Assembly (NCBI RefSeq): GCF_036271055.1
Contig: NZ_DATBBJ010000078.1
Span: 1-64,000, forward strand
DNA: 64,000 bases
Direction: 5' to 3'
Source: Scandinavium sp036271055
Lineage (GTDB): Bacteria > Pseudomonadota > Gammaproteobacteria > Enterobacterales > Enterobacteriaceae
This document shows positions 53,839-62,465 of this stretch, in pieces. The position numbers and the translations under genes are program-made. Within the stretch, counting starts at the first letter, position 1. Each line of letters begins with the position of its first letter. A model generated the notes under the pieces. It did not search any database. It saw only the letters and a program-made list of their open reading frames with translations, and was not told the origin of the DNA.

Positions 53839-54693
53839 ATGTCCGTACAGAATATTATTGATATTAACGAAGCTAACCTGCATCAAACGCTGGAACAGTC
53901 GGCCACGTTGCCGGTGCTGTTCTACTTTTGGTCGCCGCGCAGCCAACATTGCGAACAATTGACCCCGGTACTGGAAAGCCTCGCTAACCAGTACAACGGT
54001 CAGTTCATCCTGGCAAAACTCGACTGCGACGCCGAGCAGGCTATCGCCTCCCAGTTCGGCCTGCGCGCCATTCCAACGGTGTATTTGTTCCAGAACGGTC
54101 AACCGGTAGATGGTTTCCAGGGCCCGCAGCCGGAAGACGCTATCCGCGCGCTGCTCGACAAAGTGCTGCCGCGTGAAGAAGAACTGAAAGCCCAACAGGC
54201 AATGCAGTTGATGCAGGAAGGCAACTATGCCGACGCGCTGCCGTTGCTGAAAGATGCGTGGCAGATGTCGAATCAGGACAGCCAGATTGGCCTGCTGCTG
54301 GCGGAAACGCAGATTGCACTGAACCGTTCAGAAGATGCAGAAGCCACGCTGAAAACCGTGCCGATGCAGGATCAGGACACCCGTTATCAGGGGCTGGTGG
54401 CACAGATTGAATTGCTGAAACAGGCCGCTGACACGCCTGAAATTCAGCAGCTGCAACAGCAAGTGGCCGAACAGCCGGAAGACGCGGCACTGGCCTCTCA
54501 ATTGGCGTTGCAGCTGCATCAGGTTGGGCGCAATGAAGAAGCGCTGGAACTGCTGTTCAGCCACCTGAGAAAAGATTTAGGCGCGGCAGACGGTCAGGCG
54601 CGCAAGATGTTGCAGGAAATCCTTGCAGCATTGGGCACTGGCGATGCGCTGGCATCGAAATACCGTCGCCTGCTTTACTCTCTGCTTTACTAA
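53839..54693 (+). CDS. cnoX: CnoX (YbbN), thioredoxin-fold chaperone
   Basis: This 284-aa cytoplasmic protein has an N-terminal thioredoxin domain (~1-110) whose active site is SQHC instead of CGPC, so it lacks normal disulfide reductase chemistry. A TPR-like helical domain rich in Gln and Leu follows. In E. coli it becomes a holdase when chlorinated and works with GroEL. The single Cys of the SxxC motif is kept. Confidence 0.95.
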   Translation: MSVQNIIDINEANLHQTLEQSATLPVLFYFWSPRSQHCEQLTPVLESLANQYNGQFILAKLDCDAEQAIASQFGLRAIPTVYLFQNGQPVDGFQGPQPEDAIRALLDKVLPREEELKAQQAMQLMQEGNYADALPLLKDAWQMSNQDSQIGLLLAETQIALNRSEDAEATLKTVPMQDQDTRYQGLVAQIELLKQAADTPEIQQLQQQVAEQPEDAALASQLALQLHQVGRNEEALELLFSHLRKDLGAADGQARKMLQEILAALGTGDALASKYRRLLYSLLY

Positions 54694-54699
54694 ATTCAG

Positions 54700-54731
54700 T
54701 GCCCGCTGGCGCTGCGCTTAGCAGGCCTACA
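54700..54731. repeat. REP-like palindromic unit
   Basis: TGCCCGCTGGCGCTGCGCTT, then AGCAGGCCTAC, directly after cnoX. It resembles REP sequences seen elsewhere in the window. Confidence 0.55.
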
Positions 54732-54744
54732 AAGCTACAAAGCT

Positions 54745-54772
54745 AAGCCGGGTCAATTGACCCGGCTTTTTT
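54745..54772 (+). terminator. Strong terminator after cnoX
   Basis: AAGCCGGGTC-AATT-GACCCGGCTT followed by TTTT, a 10-bp perfect stem. Confidence 0.88.
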
Positions 54773-54986
54773 CATTGTGCACCCTCATATTTCATCCTCA
54801 TTTATCAGGCTTAAAGCCCTGCATACTGGCTCGTATTAATTCCTTCATTTTTTTCCCATTTTTTCATGCTCATTACACATTAATAGTCTGCCTCCAGCCT
54901 TCGCGCTGAGAAGGATAAAAAGTTATACTTTCCGTTATCAGGCTGACGAAGGTAGTCGGCTCTTTAGCAAAAACAGGAGGTTTTAA

Positions 54987-55904
54987 ATGCTTATTTTTAT
55001 CCCCGTCTTGATCTTCGTGGCGCTGGTGATTGTCGGCGCTGGCGTCAAGATCGTTCCTCAGGGTTACCAATGGACAGTCGAGCGTTTTGGGCGTTACACC
55101 AACACCCTGCAACCGGGTCTGAGCCTGGTGGTGCCGTTTATGGACCGCGTTGGCCGCAAAATTAACATGATGGAGCAGGTACTCGATATCCCTTCTCAGG
55201 AAGTTATCTCCAAAGATAACGCCAACGTCTCCATCGATGCCGTTTGTTTTATTCAGGTCATTGATGCGCCGAAAGCGGCGTATGAAGTTAGCAATCTTGA
55301 ACTGGCGATCATCAACCTGACGATGACCAACATCCGTACCGTACTTGGCTCGATGGAGCTGGATGAAATGCTCTCGCAGCGCGACAATATCAACACTCGC
55401 CTGTTGCACATCGTCGATGAAGCGACCAATCCGTGGGGCATTAAAATCACCCGTATCGAAATCCGCGATGTGCGCCCACCCGCAGAACTTATCGACGCGA
55501 TGAATGCGCAGATGAAAGCCGAGCGTACTAAGCGTGCCTATATTCTGGAAGCCGAAGGGATCCGCCAGGCCCAAATCGTGAAAGCCGAAGGTGAAAAACA
55601 ATCGAAGATCCTGAAAGCGGAAGGTGAGCGTCAGTCCACGTTCCTGCAAGCCGAAGCGCGTGAACGTTCTGCCGAAGCGGAAGCCCGTGCGACGCAAATG
55701 GTGTCCGAAGCGATTGCCGCCGGGGATATTCAGGCGGTGAATTACTTTATTGCACAGAAATATACCGATGCGCTGCAGCAGATTGGTTCCGCGAACAACA
55801 GCAAAGTGGTGATGATGCCGCTGGATGCCAGCAGCCTGATGGGCTCCATTGCCGGGATCGCTGAACTGGTGAAAGACAGCGCCAGCGAGCGGACCAAACC
55901 ATGA
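54987..55904 (+). CDS. qmcA: QmcA, SPFH/stomatin-like membrane protein
   Basis: This 305-aa protein has one N-terminal helix (~2-20), an SPFH domain (PQGYQWTVERFGRYTNTLQP near 29-48) and a long charged coiled coil with Glu-Ala-Glu-Gly repeats (KAEGEKQSKILKAEGERQS). It forms large membrane cages and in E. coli is linked to FtsH-type quality control. ybbJ overlaps its stop (ATGA). AGGAGG precedes the ATG. Confidence 0.96.
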   Translation: MLIFIPVLIFVALVIVGAGVKIVPQGYQWTVERFGRYTNTLQPGLSLVVPFMDRVGRKINMMEQVLDIPSQEVISKDNANVSIDAVCFIQVIDAPKAAYEVSNLELAIINLTMTNIRTVLGSMELDEMLSQRDNINTRLLHIVDEATNPWGIKITRIEIRDVRPPAELIDAMNAQMKAERTKRAYILEAEGIRQAQIVKAEGEKQSKILKAEGERQSTFLQAEARERSAEAEARATQMVSEAIAAGDIQAVNYFIAQKYTDALQQIGSANNSKVVMMPLDASSLMGSIAGIAELVKDSASERTKP

Positions 55905-56353
55905 TTGACGCCCTCCTCGTCCATCCGCACATTTTCTGGCTAAGCCTCGGCGGCGTGCTGCTGGCGGCAGAAATGCTCGGCGGTAATGGCTATTTGCTGT
56001 GGAGCGGCGTGGCGGCCATTGTCACCGGTTTGCTGGTGTGGCTGTTGCCGTTTGGCTGGGAGTGGCAAGGCGTGATATTTGCCGGGCTGACACTCGTCGC
56101 CGCCTGGCTGTGGTGGCGCTGGTTGTCCAACCGCGTTCGCCAGCAGCCACGTGCCGACAGCCAGCTCAATCAACGTGGTCAGCAATTAGTCGGGAAAGTG
56201 TTCACGTTGGATACCGCACTCAGCAACGGACGCGGCCATATGCGAGTGGGCGACAGCTCCTGGCCGGTGACCGCCGATGACGATCTTCCTGCGGGTAGCC
56301 GCGTGGAGGTGGTTGCGGTAGAAGGGATCACGCTGAAGGTGCGCCCACACTAA
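55901..56353 (+). CDS. ybbJ: YbbJ, NfeD-like partner of QmcA
   Basis: This 150-aa protein has N-terminal membrane helices (~8-75) and a C-terminal OB-fold NfeD domain (~90-148, ending GITLKVRPH). NfeD proteins are encoded with SPFH proteins and bind them. The start overlaps the qmcA stop by 4 bp. Confidence 0.94.
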   Translation: MIDALLVHPHIFWLSLGGVLLAAEMLGGNGYLLWSGVAAIVTGLLVWLLPFGWEWQGVIFAGLTLVAAWLWWRWLSNRVRQQPRADSQLNQRGQQLVGKVFTLDTALSNGRGHMRVGDSSWPVTADDDLPAGSRVEVVAVEGITLKVRPH

Positions 56354-56758
56354 CTACATTTTACGATGACAGCAGCCGGAGAGATTATCAATAATCGGGC
56401 AATCGGCGCTGTCATCACCCGGACACGCCTCCGCCAGCGTCAGCAGTTGCTCACGCATTCCCTGCAATTCCGTAATGTGTCTTTCGATATCCGCGACCTT
56501 CTGTAAGGTGCGCGCTTTGACATCCGCGCTGTGACGGCCCGGATCGTTGAACAGATTGACCAACTCGCCGCACTCTTCCAGATTAAACCCCACCTGGCGC
56601 GCCTGACGCAGCAGCGTCAACTCATCGAGATGTTTCTGCGTGTAGCTGCGGTAGCCGTTATCGCTGCGAAGCGGCGGCGTCACCAGGCCTTTCTCTTCGT
56701 AGAAACGAATTGCCTTACTGGTTAAACCGGTTCTTTTCGCCACGTCACTGATATTCAC
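56354..56758 (-). CDS. cueR: CueR, copper-sensing MerR-family activator
   Basis: This 134-aa regulator has a winged-helix HTH (NISDVAKRTGLTSKAIRFYE), a dimerisation helix, and the Cu(I) loop ACPGDDSADCPI with Cys near 112 and 120. A His/Cys-rich tail (CCHRKM) follows. It activates copA and cueO in Cu(I). The start is GTG at 56758, with GGAGG 5 nt before it and alignment to E. coli CueR; an upstream GTG would add four residues. In E. coli it neighbours copA closely, but here trkG intervenes. Confidence 0.96.
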   Translation of the reverse strand: MNISDVAKRTGLTSKAIRFYEEKGLVTPPLRSDNGYRSYTQKHLDELTLLRQARQVGFNLEECGELVNLFNDPGRHSADVKARTLQKVADIERHITELQGMREQLLTLAEACPGDDSADCPIIDNLSGCCHRKM

Positions 56759-56790
56759 ACTCGCCTCCACTCATCAATTGTGGGAATAGC

Positions 56791-58251
56791 TTAACTGCGC
56801 CAGAATGTTCTCGACAAGAGGATCAGCACCGGATAAATCTCCAGACGCCCTAATAGCATAGCCCCACAAAGCAGATATTTGGCCGCATCGTTGAGCGGAC
56901 CAAACCCTGCTGCCGTCGCGCCAAACCCTAAACCCATATTATTAATACAAGCCGCGACGGAGGCAAATGAGGTGAGCAAATCATAGCCCAGCAGGTTCAG
57001 CGCCCAAATAAAACCGCAGGTTGAGAAGATGTACAGGAAGAAGAAGCTCCAGACGGAACGCATCACCCTGTCGTTAATCACCGTATTACCAACACGCACG
57101 CTCATGATGGCGCGAGGATGTGCCAACTGGTGGACTTCGTGTCGGCTTTGGCGAAAAAGAATCAAAAAACGCAGCGCCTTTATGCCGCCACAAGTGGAAC
57201 CTACGCAGCCGCCGAAGAAACTGGCGGATAAGAGCAGCACGACCACGTGCGTGGGCCACGAGGCATAATCGGCTGTCGCCAGGCCGTTATCGGTGATCAT
57301 TGAGCTGACGAGGAAGAACGAATGAACAAACGACGCAGGTAAGGCGTACATGCCTGCGCGCCACACTTCAAACGTGATGATCGCCACCACGACAGCCACC
57401 ACGCAAAGGAAAAAGCGCAGTTCGCTGTTACGACGAAACGGTTTCAGGCTACGGCGTGAAAGTGCCACAAAATAGAGCGTAAAGTTGACCGCCGACAGCA
57501 GGGAAAAGCCCCCCGCCACCAGCTCAATCACATAACTGTTGTAATACCCGATACTCTCGCTTTGCGTGGAAAAACCACCCAGCGAAACGGTAGAAAGCCC
57601 GTGACACAGCGCATCAAAAAAGGGCATTCCGGCGAGGTAAAACGCCAGCGTACAAGTCATCCCAAGCAGCATGTAGGTAAACCACAGGCTTTTAGACGTG
57701 TCTGCCAGTCGTGGGGTCAACCGCTCTTCTTTGAACGGGCCAGGCATTTCCGACTGATACAGCTTCATGCCCCCAATGCCCAGCAGTGGCAGCACCGCCA
57801 CGGCAAGAACAATAACACCCAAACCGCCAATGAAATTGAGCTGCGAGCGATAATAGAGGATTGAGCGCGGAAGATGCGTCACGTCATTGAAAATCGACGC
57901 ACCGGTCGTCGTTATCCCCGACACGCCTTCAAACATGGCGTCAGCCAACGAAATATTCAGTGAGTCATCCAGCCACAGCGGCATCGCGCTGATAACGGAA
58001 AACAACAACCAAAACAGGACGATAATGATAAAACCATCCCGCGTTTCAAGCTGTATTTTCGACTGGCGCGTCAACGCCCAACCGACAAGCCCGGTCGGAA
58101 AGATAATGGCGAACGTAGACAGAAACGCAAACAGACTGCGCTCCTTTTCCACCAGCGCCAGAAGCATAGGCGGCAGCATCGTCAGGCTATACAGCACAAC
58201 GAGAAAAGCACAGAGATGGATTACAACCTTAATGCGTGTCGAAATATACAT
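56791..58251 (-). CDS. trkG: TrkG-type potassium uptake protein
   Basis: This 486-aa inner-membrane K+ translocator of the TrkH/TrkG/KtrB family has four selectivity loops: SGITTTGAS, STVSLGGFST, MITDNGLAT and INNMGLGFG. It matches E. coli TrkG through its whole length, including the CGGIKALRFLILF segment and the C-terminal FWRS, and is nearer to TrkG than TrkH. It would work with TrkA and TrkE/SapD encoded elsewhere. The start at 58251 (MYISTRIKVV) aligns with TrkG; a GTG at 58305 would add 18 residues. Confidence 0.92.
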   Translation of the reverse strand: MYISTRIKVVIHLCAFLVVLYSLTMLPPMLLALVEKERSLFAFLSTFAIIFPTGLVGWALTRQSKIQLETRDGFIIIVLFWLLFSVISAMPLWLDDSLNISLADAMFEGVSGITTTGASIFNDVTHLPRSILYYRSQLNFIGGLGVIVLAVAVLPLLGIGGMKLYQSEMPGPFKEERLTPRLADTSKSLWFTYMLLGMTCTLAFYLAGMPFFDALCHGLSTVSLGGFSTQSESIGYYNSYVIELVAGGFSLLSAVNFTLYFVALSRRSLKPFRRNSELRFFLCVVAVVVAIITFEVWRAGMYALPASFVHSFFLVSSMITDNGLATADYASWPTHVVVLLLSASFFGGCVGSTCGGIKALRFLILFRQSRHEVHQLAHPRAIMSVRVGNTVINDRVMRSVWSFFFLYIFSTCGFIWALNLLGYDLLTSFASVAACINNMGLGFGATAAGFGPLNDAAKYLLCGAMLLGRLEIYPVLILLSRTFWRS

Positions 58252-58381
58252 GCTGGAGGCGTGACGTCGATTAATCAGAATGTGGGCAGTATAAGTGATT
58301 TGCACCGCTGCATTTTGATTTTACAGGAGCAAATCAGACATCTCCCGGTTATTAGCCTCCCGCGTCATATTTTCAAAAGGG

Positions 58382-58412
58382 TTGACCTTCCCCTTGATGG
58401 AAGGTTTAAGCT
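58382..58412 (+). promoter_or_regulatory. CueR-dependent copA promoter
   Basis: TTGACC (-35, 58382-58387) and TAAGCT (-10, 58407-58412) are 19 bp apart, the over-long spacer that MerR-type activators correct. Within it ACCTTCC-N7-GGAAGGT is the CueR dyad, matching the E. coli copA promoter nearly base for base. Confidence 0.92.
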
Positions 58413-58474
58413 CTACCACAGTCAAAGAAAAAACGCCGACGCGCCTTGTCGGTTACTTCACCAGGAGAATGAAT

Positions 58475-60976
58475 ATGTCTCATATCGTCGATCTTACGCT
58501 GGACGGCCTTTCCTGCGGTCACTGCGTGAAACGGGTAAAAGAAAGTCTGGAGCAACGTCCTGATGTCGAACAGGCCGATGTGTCGATCACCGAAGCGCAT
58601 ATCACCGGCAGCGCCAGCGCTGACGCGTTGATCGAGAGCATTAAACAAGCCGGATACGGGGCAGAACTTAGCCACCCAAAGGCTGACCCGCTGGCAGAGT
58701 CATCAATTCCGTCGGAAGCACTGACAGCGGTCCCCCCTGCGCTTCCGGCAGCCGATGACCTTGATGACAGCCAACAGCTGTTGATCAACGGCATGAGCTG
58801 CGCCAGCTGTGTCTCCCGGGTTCAGAATGCGCTTGCCGCCGTTCCGGGTGTCACTCAGGCACGGGTCAATCTGGCGGAACGCACGGCGCTGATAATGGGC
58901 CATGCGACCGCCGCGGATTTAGTGCAAGCGGTGGAAAAAGCAGGCTACGGCGCGGAGGCCATCGAAGACGACCTCAAACGTCGCGAACGCCAGCAGGAAA
59001 CCGCCCTCGCCACCATGAAACGTTTTCGCTGGCAGGCGATTGTCGCGCTGCTGGTCGGTATCCCGGTAATGGTCTGGGGCATGATCGGTGACAACATGAT
59101 GGTCACCGACGCCAACCGCTCGCTATGGCTCGTCATCGGTCTGATTACCCTCGGTGTGATGGTCTTCGCCGGAGGCCATTTCTATACCAGTGCGTGGAAA
59201 AGCCTGAAAAATCGCACCGCCACAATGGATACGCTGGTCGCAGTCGGCACAGGCGTGGCCTGGCTCTACTCGATGAGCGTCAACCTCTGGCCGCAGTGGT
59301 TCCCGATGGAAGCGCGCCATCTCTATTACGAAGCCAGTGCGATGATCATCGGCCTGATTAACCTCGGTCATATGCTTGAGGCCCGCGCCCGTCAACGTTC
59401 TTCAAAAGCGCTGGAAAAATTACTCGATCTGACACCACCGACCGCGCGCGTGGTCACCGAAGATGGCGAAAAATCCTTGCCACTGGCAGACGTACAGCCG
59501 GGCATGACGCTGCGCCTGACCACTGGCGATCGCGTGCCGGTTGATGGGGAAATCACCCAGGGCGAAGCCTGGTTCGACGAAGCGATGCTGACCGGGGAAC
59601 CGGTGCCACAGCAAAAAAGCGACGGTGAAAACATTCACGCCGGGACCGTTGTTCAGGACGGCAGCGTACTGTTTACCGCGAGCGCCGTTGGCAGCCACAC
59701 CACGTTATCTCGCATTATTCGCATGGTGCGTCAGGCCCAAAGCAGTAAGCCAGAAATCGGCCAACTGGCGGATCGCATCTCTGCGGTGTTTGTTCCGACC
59801 GTGGTCGTCATTGCGCTGTTTAGCGCGGCAATCTGGTATTTCTTCGGCCCTGCTCCGCAAATTGTTTATACCCTGGTGATTGCAACCACGGTGCTGATCA
59901 TCGCCTGTCCGTGTGCCTTGGGTCTGGCAACACCGATGTCGATTATTGCAGGCGTCGGTCGCGCCGCAGAATATGGCGTGCTGGTGCGTGATGCCGATGC
60001 GTTGCAACGCGCCAGTGAACTCGACACGCTGGTGTTCGATAAAACAGGCACGCTGACCGAAGGCAAACCTCAGGTTGTGGCAGTGAAAACCTACGGCGAT
60101 ATCAATGAAGCTCAGGCCTTACGGCTTGCGGCGGCGCTGGAACAGGGTTCGAGCCATCCACTGGCCCGCGCGATCATTGAAAAAGCGAATGAAAGCCAGC
60201 TTCCACAGGTGAACGGTTTCCGCACGCTGCGCGGTCTTGGCGTAAGCGGTGAAGCGGAAGGCCATTCGTTGCTGTTAGGGAATCAGGCATTGTTAAACGA
60301 ACAGCAGATTGCCACCGCAGAAATTGACGCTGACCTTCAAGCGCAAGCCGCGAAAGGGGCCACGCCTGTGTTGTTAGCTGTCGATGGCAAAGCAGCGGCA
60401 CTGTTTGCCATTCGCGATCCGCTGCGTGCGGACAGTGTGGCGGCGCTCCAGCGTCTGCATCGCGAAGGCTATCGTCTGGTGATGTTGACCGGAGATAACC
60501 CGGTCACCGCCAACGCCATCGCCAAAGAAGCTGGTATCGACGAAGTGATCGCGGGCGTGTTGCCAGATGGAAAGGCCGAAGCGATTAAAAAATTGCAGGC
60601 GGAAGGCCGTAAAGTGGCGATGGTTGGCGACGGCATCAACGATGCGCCAGCGCTGGCACAGGCAGAAGTGGGTATCGCGATGGGCGGTGGTAGCGATGTG
60701 GCCATCGAAACGGCGGCTATCACGTTGATGCGTCACAGTCTGGTGGGCGTGGCCGATGCGCTGGCGATTTCCAGAGCGACGCTTCGCAATATGAAGCAGA
60801 ACCTGCTGGGCGCGTTCGTTTACAACTCGCTGGGTATTCCGATTGCCGCAGGGATCCTGTGGCCGCTGACCGGAACGTTGCTCAACCCGGTGGTGGCTGG
60901 TGCGGCGATGGCATTATCATCCATCACCGTTGTCAGCAACGCTAACCGACTGCTGCGCTTTAAACCGAAAGCATAA
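58475..60976 (+). CDS. copA: CopA, Cu(I)-exporting P1B-type ATPase
   Basis: This 833-aa inner-membrane copper pump has two N-terminal metal-binding domains (GLSCGHC and GMSCASC), eight helices, the CPC motif in IACPCALG, phosphorylation site DKTGT, the HP motif SSHPLAR and hinge GDGINDAP. It removes Cu(I) from the cytosol. The start at 58475 has AGGAG 7 nt upstream. A slippery CCCAAAG at 58675-58681 followed by an in-frame TGA in the -1 phase would release a 70-residue copper chaperone, CopA(Z), as in E. coli. Confidence 0.97.
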   Translation: MSHIVDLTLDGLSCGHCVKRVKESLEQRPDVEQADVSITEAHITGSASADALIESIKQAGYGAELSHPKADPLAESSIPSEALTAVPPALPAADDLDDSQQLLINGMSCASCVSRVQNALAAVPGVTQARVNLAERTALIMGHATAADLVQAVEKAGYGAEAIEDDLKRRERQQETALATMKRFRWQAIVALLVGIPVMVWGMIGDNMMVTDANRSLWLVIGLITLGVMVFAGGHFYTSAWKSLKNRTATMDTLVAVGTGVAWLYSMSVNLWPQWFPMEARHLYYEASAMIIGLINLGHMLEARARQRSSKALEKLLDLTPPTARVVTEDGEKSLPLADVQPGMTLRLTTGDRVPVDGEITQGEAWFDEAMLTGEPVPQQKSDGENIHAGTVVQDGSVLFTASAVGSHTTLSRIIRMVRQAQSSKPEIGQLADRISAVFVPTVVVIALFSAAIWYFFGPAPQIVYTLVIATTVLIIACPCALGLATPMSIIAGVGRAAEYGVLVRDADALQRASELDTLVFDKTGTLTEGKPQVVAVKTYGDINEAQALRLAAALEQGSSHPLARAIIEKANESQLPQVNGFRTLRGLGVSGEAEGHSLLLGNQALLNEQQIATAEIDADLQAQAAKGATPVLLAVDGKAAALFAIRDPLRADSVAALQRLHREGYRLVMLTGDNPVTANAIAKEAGIDEVIAGVLPDGKAEAIKKLQAEGRKVAMVGDGINDAPALAQAEVGIAMGGGSDVAIETAAITLMRHSLVGVADALAISRATLRNMKQNLLGAFVYNSLGIPIAAGILWPLTGTLLNPVVAGAAMALSSITVVSNANRLLRFKPKA
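58675..58686 (+). other. Programmed -1 frameshift site in copA
   Basis: CCCAAAG (58675-58681) is in the right phase (C CCA AAG). After a -1 slip the ribosome reads GGC then TGA (58684-58686), giving a 70-aa product ending PKG that holds only the first metal-binding domain. This is the arrangement shown to make CopA(Z) in E. coli. Confidence 0.8.
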
Positions 60977-60981
60977 AACCA

Positions 60982-61016
60982 ATCTGGCCCTTAATTCAGG
61001 ACGTTAAGGGCCAGAT
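60982..61016 (-). terminator. Terminator built into the 3' end of the NUDIX gene
   Basis: ATCTGGCCCTTAA and TTAAGGGCCAGAT form a 13-bp perfect stem with a 9-nt loop. Read leftward the first arm encodes the last codons of the NUDIX gene and the second begins at its stop; TGGTTTTATG follows. Confidence 0.7.
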
Positions 61017-61575
61017 GTTGTAACAGCATGATGGTTTTGCCATCCTGGATCTCGCCACTGCGCACTGCAGCCATTGCCTTATCAAACGACCACTCCAGCA
61101 CTTCAATATCTTCGCCCTCTTCTGCCAGTCCACCGCCCTTCCCGCTTTTATCCTGCTCACGGTATTCGGCAATGAAAAAATAGAGTTTTTCGGTGACAGA
61201 ACCTGGGCTCATAAACGCCTCAAAGACTTTCTCTGGCTGCGCAATCTTAAACCCCGTTTCCTCTTCCGCTTCCGCAATAATGCGCTGTTCCGGTGAAGCG
61301 TTATCCAGCAACCCTGCAGCGGCTTCAATCAGATAGCCCTGCTGATCTTGCAGATAAACCGGCAGACGAAACTGACGGGTCAGCACCACCGTTTTTTTAT
61401 CCCGGTTGTAGAGCAAAATGGTCGCGCCATTACCGCGATCATAGGCTTCACGGCTTTGCTGCTGCCATGAACCGTCATGACGACGCAGCTCAAAAGTGTA
61501 TTTTTTCAGGGTGTACCAGTTGTCCGATAACAAATGGGCTTCGACGTGACGAACATGCTCGTTCTCTTTTTGCAT
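60991..61575 (-). CDS. NUDIX hydrolase, NudK/GDP-mannose pyrophosphatase-like
   Basis: This 194-aa enzyme has the Nudix box GLLDNASPEQRIIAEAEEET (G-x5-E-x7-REUxEE-like, ending ETGF) and the flanking YDRGNGATILLYN, MSPGSVTEKLYFF and GEIQDGKTIMLL stretches shared with E. coli NudK. Relatives split GDP-mannose or similar nucleotide sugars. It is a NudK paralogue or homologue, so the substrate is inferred. The start at 61575 has GGAG 8 nt upstream. It is divergent from a DeoR-type gene. Confidence 0.85.
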   Translation of the reverse strand: MQKENEHVRHVEAHLLSDNWYTLKKYTFELRRHDGSWQQQSREAYDRGNGATILLYNRDKKTVVLTRQFRLPVYLQDQQGYLIEAAAGLLDNASPEQRIIAEAEEETGFKIAQPEKVFEAFMSPGSVTEKLYFFIAEYREQDKSGKGGGLAEEGEDIEVLEWSFDKAMAAVRSGEIQDGKTIMLLQHLALNVLN

Positions 61576-61655
61576 TTTGTTTTCTCCGGCAGATGACAGC
61601 AAAAACGCTATCATGCATAATCGTGCAATATCAAGAAAATTCGTTAACAGGTAAT

Positions 61656-62408
61656 ATGATGCTCGCCAGCCAAAGAAAACAACAAATCCTTCAGATACTG
61701 AACGCCGAAAAGCAGGTGCAATCAGGCGAACTGAGCCTGCGCTTTAGCGTTTCTGAAGACTCCATTCGCCGGGATTTACGCGAACTGGCAGCGGAAGGTT
61801 TGCTCCAGCGCGTCCATGGCGGCGCGCTACCGGTATCCGCCGCTATCGCACCGTTGGAAACACGCAAAAACGTGCAATCCGGCAGTAAACAGGCAGTCGC
61901 GCAAAAAGCGGTAAAACTGATCCAACCGGGTCAAGTCGTCATCTTTGACGGCGGCACCACCACGCACGAACTGGTGCGCCTGCTGCCAGCCAATCTGCCG
62001 TTTACCGCCGTCACACACAGCCCAACGATTGCTGTTGCATTGGTCGATTTTCCGCTGGTTGAGGTGATTCTGATTGGCGGCATTCTTTTTCGCCATTCGG
62101 TGGTGACGATGGGCGCGGCGACGCTGGAATCCATAAACCGGATCAATGCGGATCTGTTTTTTATGGGCGTCACCGGCATTCATCCCACAGCCGGTTTGAC
62201 TACCGGACATTACGAAGAAGCCTGCGTGAAACGCTCACTGGCCGCACGAGCTGCCGAAACGGTGGTGATGGCATCGCAGGAAAAATTGAACAGCGCATCG
62301 CCCTTTGCCATTGGCGATTTAAAACTGGCGAGCGCGATCATCGCTGAACATCCATTGGATAACGATTTACAGGCAGCCTGCCAGAATCAGGGGGTTGCGG
62401 TGATTTAA
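61656..62408 (+). CDS. DeoR-family transcriptional regulator
   Basis: This 250-aa regulator has an N-terminal winged helix (FSVSEDSIRRDLRELAAEGL, then LQRVHGGAL, the family signature) and a sugar-phosphate-binding DeoR sensor domain (IFDGGTTTHEL and SPTIAVAL). No sugar operon adjoins it; the divergent NUDIX gene or ybaP may be targets. The start at 61656 (MMLASQRK) is set by AACAGG and by distance to the HTH. Confidence 0.87.
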   Translation: MMLASQRKQQILQILNAEKQVQSGELSLRFSVSEDSIRRDLRELAAEGLLQRVHGGALPVSAAIAPLETRKNVQSGSKQAVAQKAVKLIQPGQVVIFDGGTTTHELVRLLPANLPFTAVTHSPTIAVALVDFPLVEVILIGGILFRHSVVTMGAATLESINRINADLFFMGVTGIHPTAGLTTGHYEEACVKRSLAARAAETVVMASQEKLNSASPFAIGDLKLASAIIAEHPLDNDLQAACQNQGVAVI

Positions 62409-62465
62409 GCGTTGAGAGCCACAGCGTGAAGCGTTAGCATGAATCTTTATCTTTGCGGAGCGCGT

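Noticed and set aside
53404..54195. 263-codon minus-strand frame across ybbO and cnoX
   Set aside because: It spans two clearly identified genes on the other strand and shows no protein-like composition.
54873..55697. 274-codon frame antisense to qmcA
   Set aside because: Phe/Arg/His-rich mirror of the SPFH coiled-coil coding strand.
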